Assembly (NCBI GenBank): GCA_965220855.1
Contig: CBDCQY010000001.1
Coordinates: 1,736,001 to 1,800,000, forward strand
Reading direction: 5' to 3'
DNA length: 64,000 nucleotides
From: Bin95 sp965220855
Lineage (GTDB): Bacteria > Pseudomonadota > Alphaproteobacteria > Bin95
Part shown: piece after piece, positions 62,560 to 64,000 of the stretch
Layout of the letters: each line of letters opens with the position of its first letter
Position numbering within the stretch: the stretch's first letter is position 1
The notes under the pieces: model-generated
The model's input: the letters and a program-made list of their open reading frames with translations, nothing else
Database searches by the model: none
What the model was told of the DNA's origin: nothing
Program-made: the position numbers and the translations under genes

Positions 62560-62871
62560 ATGTCCCGGGTCCATGTCATCGCCGTCATCGAGGCCAAGCC
62601 CGGCCGCCGGGCCGAGATCCTCGAAGCGTTCAAGGCCAATGTGCCGGCCGTTCACGCCGAGGACGGCTGCATCGAATATGGCGCCGCCGTGGACGCCGAC
62701 GCCGGCGCGATCCAGACCAGATACGGCGAGGACACCTTCGTGGTCGTCGAGAAATGGGCGAGCCTGGAGGCGCTCCGCGCGCATGGCGCCTCGGCGCATA
62801 TGGCGGCTTACGCCGCGAAGACGAAAGACCTGGTGGCCCGGCGCACCATCCATGTGCTGACCGACGTCTGA
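62560..62871 (+). CDS. Antibiotic biosynthesis monooxygenase (ABM) domain protein
   Basis: The 103-residue, single ABM-fold (YgiN-like) protein shows VHVIAVIEAKPGRRAEILEA at the start and later TFVVVEKWASLEALRAHGAS plus AHMAAY, the family pattern. Relatives are small dimeric quinol or polyketide monooxygenases and many have no known role. ATG at 62560 follows GAGGGGAG; an upstream ATG at 62527 is less likely. The adjacent molybdoenzyme is divergent, with 121 bases between. Confidence 0.88.
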   Translation: MSRVHVIAVIEAKPGRRAEILEAFKANVPAVHAEDGCIEYGAAVDADAGAIQTRYGEDTFVVVEKWASLEALRAHGASAHMAAYAAKTKDLVARRTIHVLTDV

Positions 62872-62887
62872 CGCGCCGGCGGGCCGA

Positions 62888-62963
<76 letters not shown>

Positions 62964-62982
62964 GCTGCATCGACGCTTCTAT

Positions 62983-63000
62983 CCCCCCGACGCCGGGGGG
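62983..63000. other. Perfect short inverted repeat upstream of tRNA-Phe
   Basis: CCCCCCG at 62983-62989 and CGGGGGG at 62994-63000 form a seven-base stem with a four-base loop. There is no T tract on either side. It lies 20 bases before the 5' end of the tRNA (minus strand) and 50 bases before the acyl-CoA ligase ATG (plus strand). Function is unknown. Confidence 0.5.
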
Positions 63001-63049
63001 TCAAGCGATCCGCGCCGCAGCGGGCGGTCGGGAAGACGGGGAGGGCTGG

Positions 63050-64000
63050 ATGATCTTCGATCCGATTCTGCCGCCCTCGCGGGGCGAACGCCACCGCGCC
63101 GAAGGCCATTGGCGCGACCGCACCCTGCTCGACTATCTGGACGAAACCGTCGCCCGCAAGCCGGATGCGGTCGCGCTCGTCGCCCGCCGGGTGGAGAGCG
63201 GGGCCGAGACGGCGCTCTCCTGGCGCCAGGTGCGCCGGCTCTCGGACCGCATCGCGCTCGGCCTGCACGCGCACGGGCTGCGCCGGGGCGATGTGCTCGC
63301 CTTCCAGCTGCCCAACTGGTGGCAGTTTCTCTGCCTGCATCTCGCCTGCTTGCGGATCGGCCTGTGCTCGAACCCGCTGATGCCGATCTTCCGCGAGCGC
63401 GAACTGGCCTTCATGCTGGAGTTCGCCGAGGCGAAGGCGCTGGTCACGCCCGGCCTGTTTCGCGGCCACGACCACGGCGCCATGGCGCGCGGCCTGCAGC
63501 CGGGGCTGGCGAAGCTGGAGCATGTGTTCGCCATCGGCGAGAATTTCGAGTCCGCCCTGCTGGAGCCGCGCCGGGAGGATGAGCCGGGCGCGGACGCGAT
63601 CTTCGCCGACAACCGGCCGGGGGCCGACGACATCATCCAGCTGCTCTACACCTCGGGCACGACGGGCGAGCCCAAGGGCGTGATGCACAGCTCCAACACG
63701 CTGATCGCGATGGCGATGAGCTTTGTCGAGCGCATCGGCCTCGGCGAGGACACGAGCATCCTGATGGGCTCGCCGCTCGCCCATCAGACCGGCTTCCTCT
63801 ACGGGCTGATGCTGTCGCCGATCCTGGGCGCTAAGGCCTGCTATCTGGACATCTGGGAGCCGGAGGCGGCGCTCCGCCTGATCCGGGACGAGGCCGTCAC
63901 CTTCACCATGGGCGCGACGCCCTTTCTGGCCGATCTCGCGGACAGTCCGGCGCTGGAGCGCTACGACATTTCGAGCCTGGAGAGCTTCGTGGCCGCCGGC
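63050..64000 (+). CDS. Acyl-CoA synthetase (AMP-forming), N-terminal part
   Basis: The first 317 residues of an ANL-superfamily ligase are in the window; the gene runs off the right edge. The P-loop-like adenylate motif YTSGTTGEPKGVMHS lies at about residues 200-214, and GATPFLADL fits the next conserved region. Sequence style is like the cyclohexanecarboxylate-CoA ligase/medium-chain group, but the substrate cannot be fixed without the C-terminal half. ATG at 63050 follows GGGGAGGG. Confidence 0.93.
   Translation, partial: MIFDPILPPSRGERHRAEGHWRDRTLLDYLDETVARKPDAVALVARRVESGAETALSWRQVRRLSDRIALGLHAHGLRRGDVLAFQLPNWWQFLCLHLACLRIGLCSNPLMPIFRERELAFMLEFAEAKALVTPGLFRGHDHGAMARGLQPGLAKLEHVFAIGENFESALLEPRREDEPGADAIFADNRPGADDIIQLLYTSGTTGEPKGVMHSSNTLIAMAMSFVERIGLGEDTSILMGSPLAHQTGFLYGLMLSPILGAKACYLDIWEPEAALRLIRDEAVTFTMGATPFLADLADSPALERYDISSLESFVAAG

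Noticed and set aside
62983..63000. Rho-independent terminator
   Set aside because: The perfect GC stem has no following T tract on either strand, and no gene ends immediately upstream of it.

Overview
The window is a densely packed, high-GC chromosomal segment of an alphaproteobacterium, probably Rhodospirillales-like (the placement is inference). Supporting signs are the nuoA-N type operon continuing into birA-coaX-rnj-mce-DUF1467-proS-lolC-lolD, a short ProS without the editing insert, a DUF2628 gene between hisB and hisH, an RNase E ending in a GWWRR peptide, and RNase J coexisting with RNase E. No stretch longer than about 220 bases lacks a gene.

Layout. 1-13140: complex I genes (tail of nuoB, then nuoC to nuoN), nearly all overlapping or a few bases apart. 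13137-20820: birA, coaX, RNase J, methylmalonyl-CoA epimerase, DUF1467, tag, proS, lolC/E, lolD, on the same strand. 20838-26006 (minus strand): a divergent RlmJ-type methyltransferase of foreign composition, an LLM flavin monooxygenase, glnK, amtB behind a good sigma-54 promoter, a rhodanese and a cyclase. 26082-27748: an SDR and a CoA-ester lyase. 27739-29467: a low-GC two-gene cassette, an OLD/RecF-like AAA ATPase followed by a PIN-like protein, which is the best candidate for an undescribed (probably anti-phage) system. 29517-33932: an operon hyuA (frameshifted)-hyuB-enoyl-CoA hydratase. 34145-39141: sugar-isomerase-like TIM barrel, DUF993 protein, orphan HigA antitoxin, MFS transporter and FAD oxidoreductase. 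39249-43543: his genes B, H, A, F, E interleaved with DUF2628, a GNAT and a HIT protein. 43566-46798: CpxP-like protein, M48 protease, aminotransferase. 46950-52028: a 1692-residue exonuclease-like/RecQ/UvrD fusion. 52015-59117: enoyl-CoA hydratase, RNase E, amidase, PBP1A. 59143-60277: prfB with its programmed +1 frameshift. 60294-64000: molybdopterin oxidoreductase, antibiotic-biosynthesis-type monooxygenase, tRNA-Phe(GAA) and the start of an acyl-CoA ligase.

How the parts work together. Most of the window is core metabolism and envelope biology: NADH oxidation, cofactor supply (biotin ligation, CoA), lipoprotein export, murein synthesis and hydrolysis, RNA turnover and histidine synthesis. 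Between the core blocks lie catabolic modules (hydantoinase/oxoprolinase, acyl-CoA and keto-sugar enzymes) and three places where acquired DNA is visible: 20838-21620, 27739-29350 and the higA remnant at about 36290-36635. The amtB-glnK-LLM arrangement behind a sigma-54 promoter suggests a nitrogen-scavenging operon.
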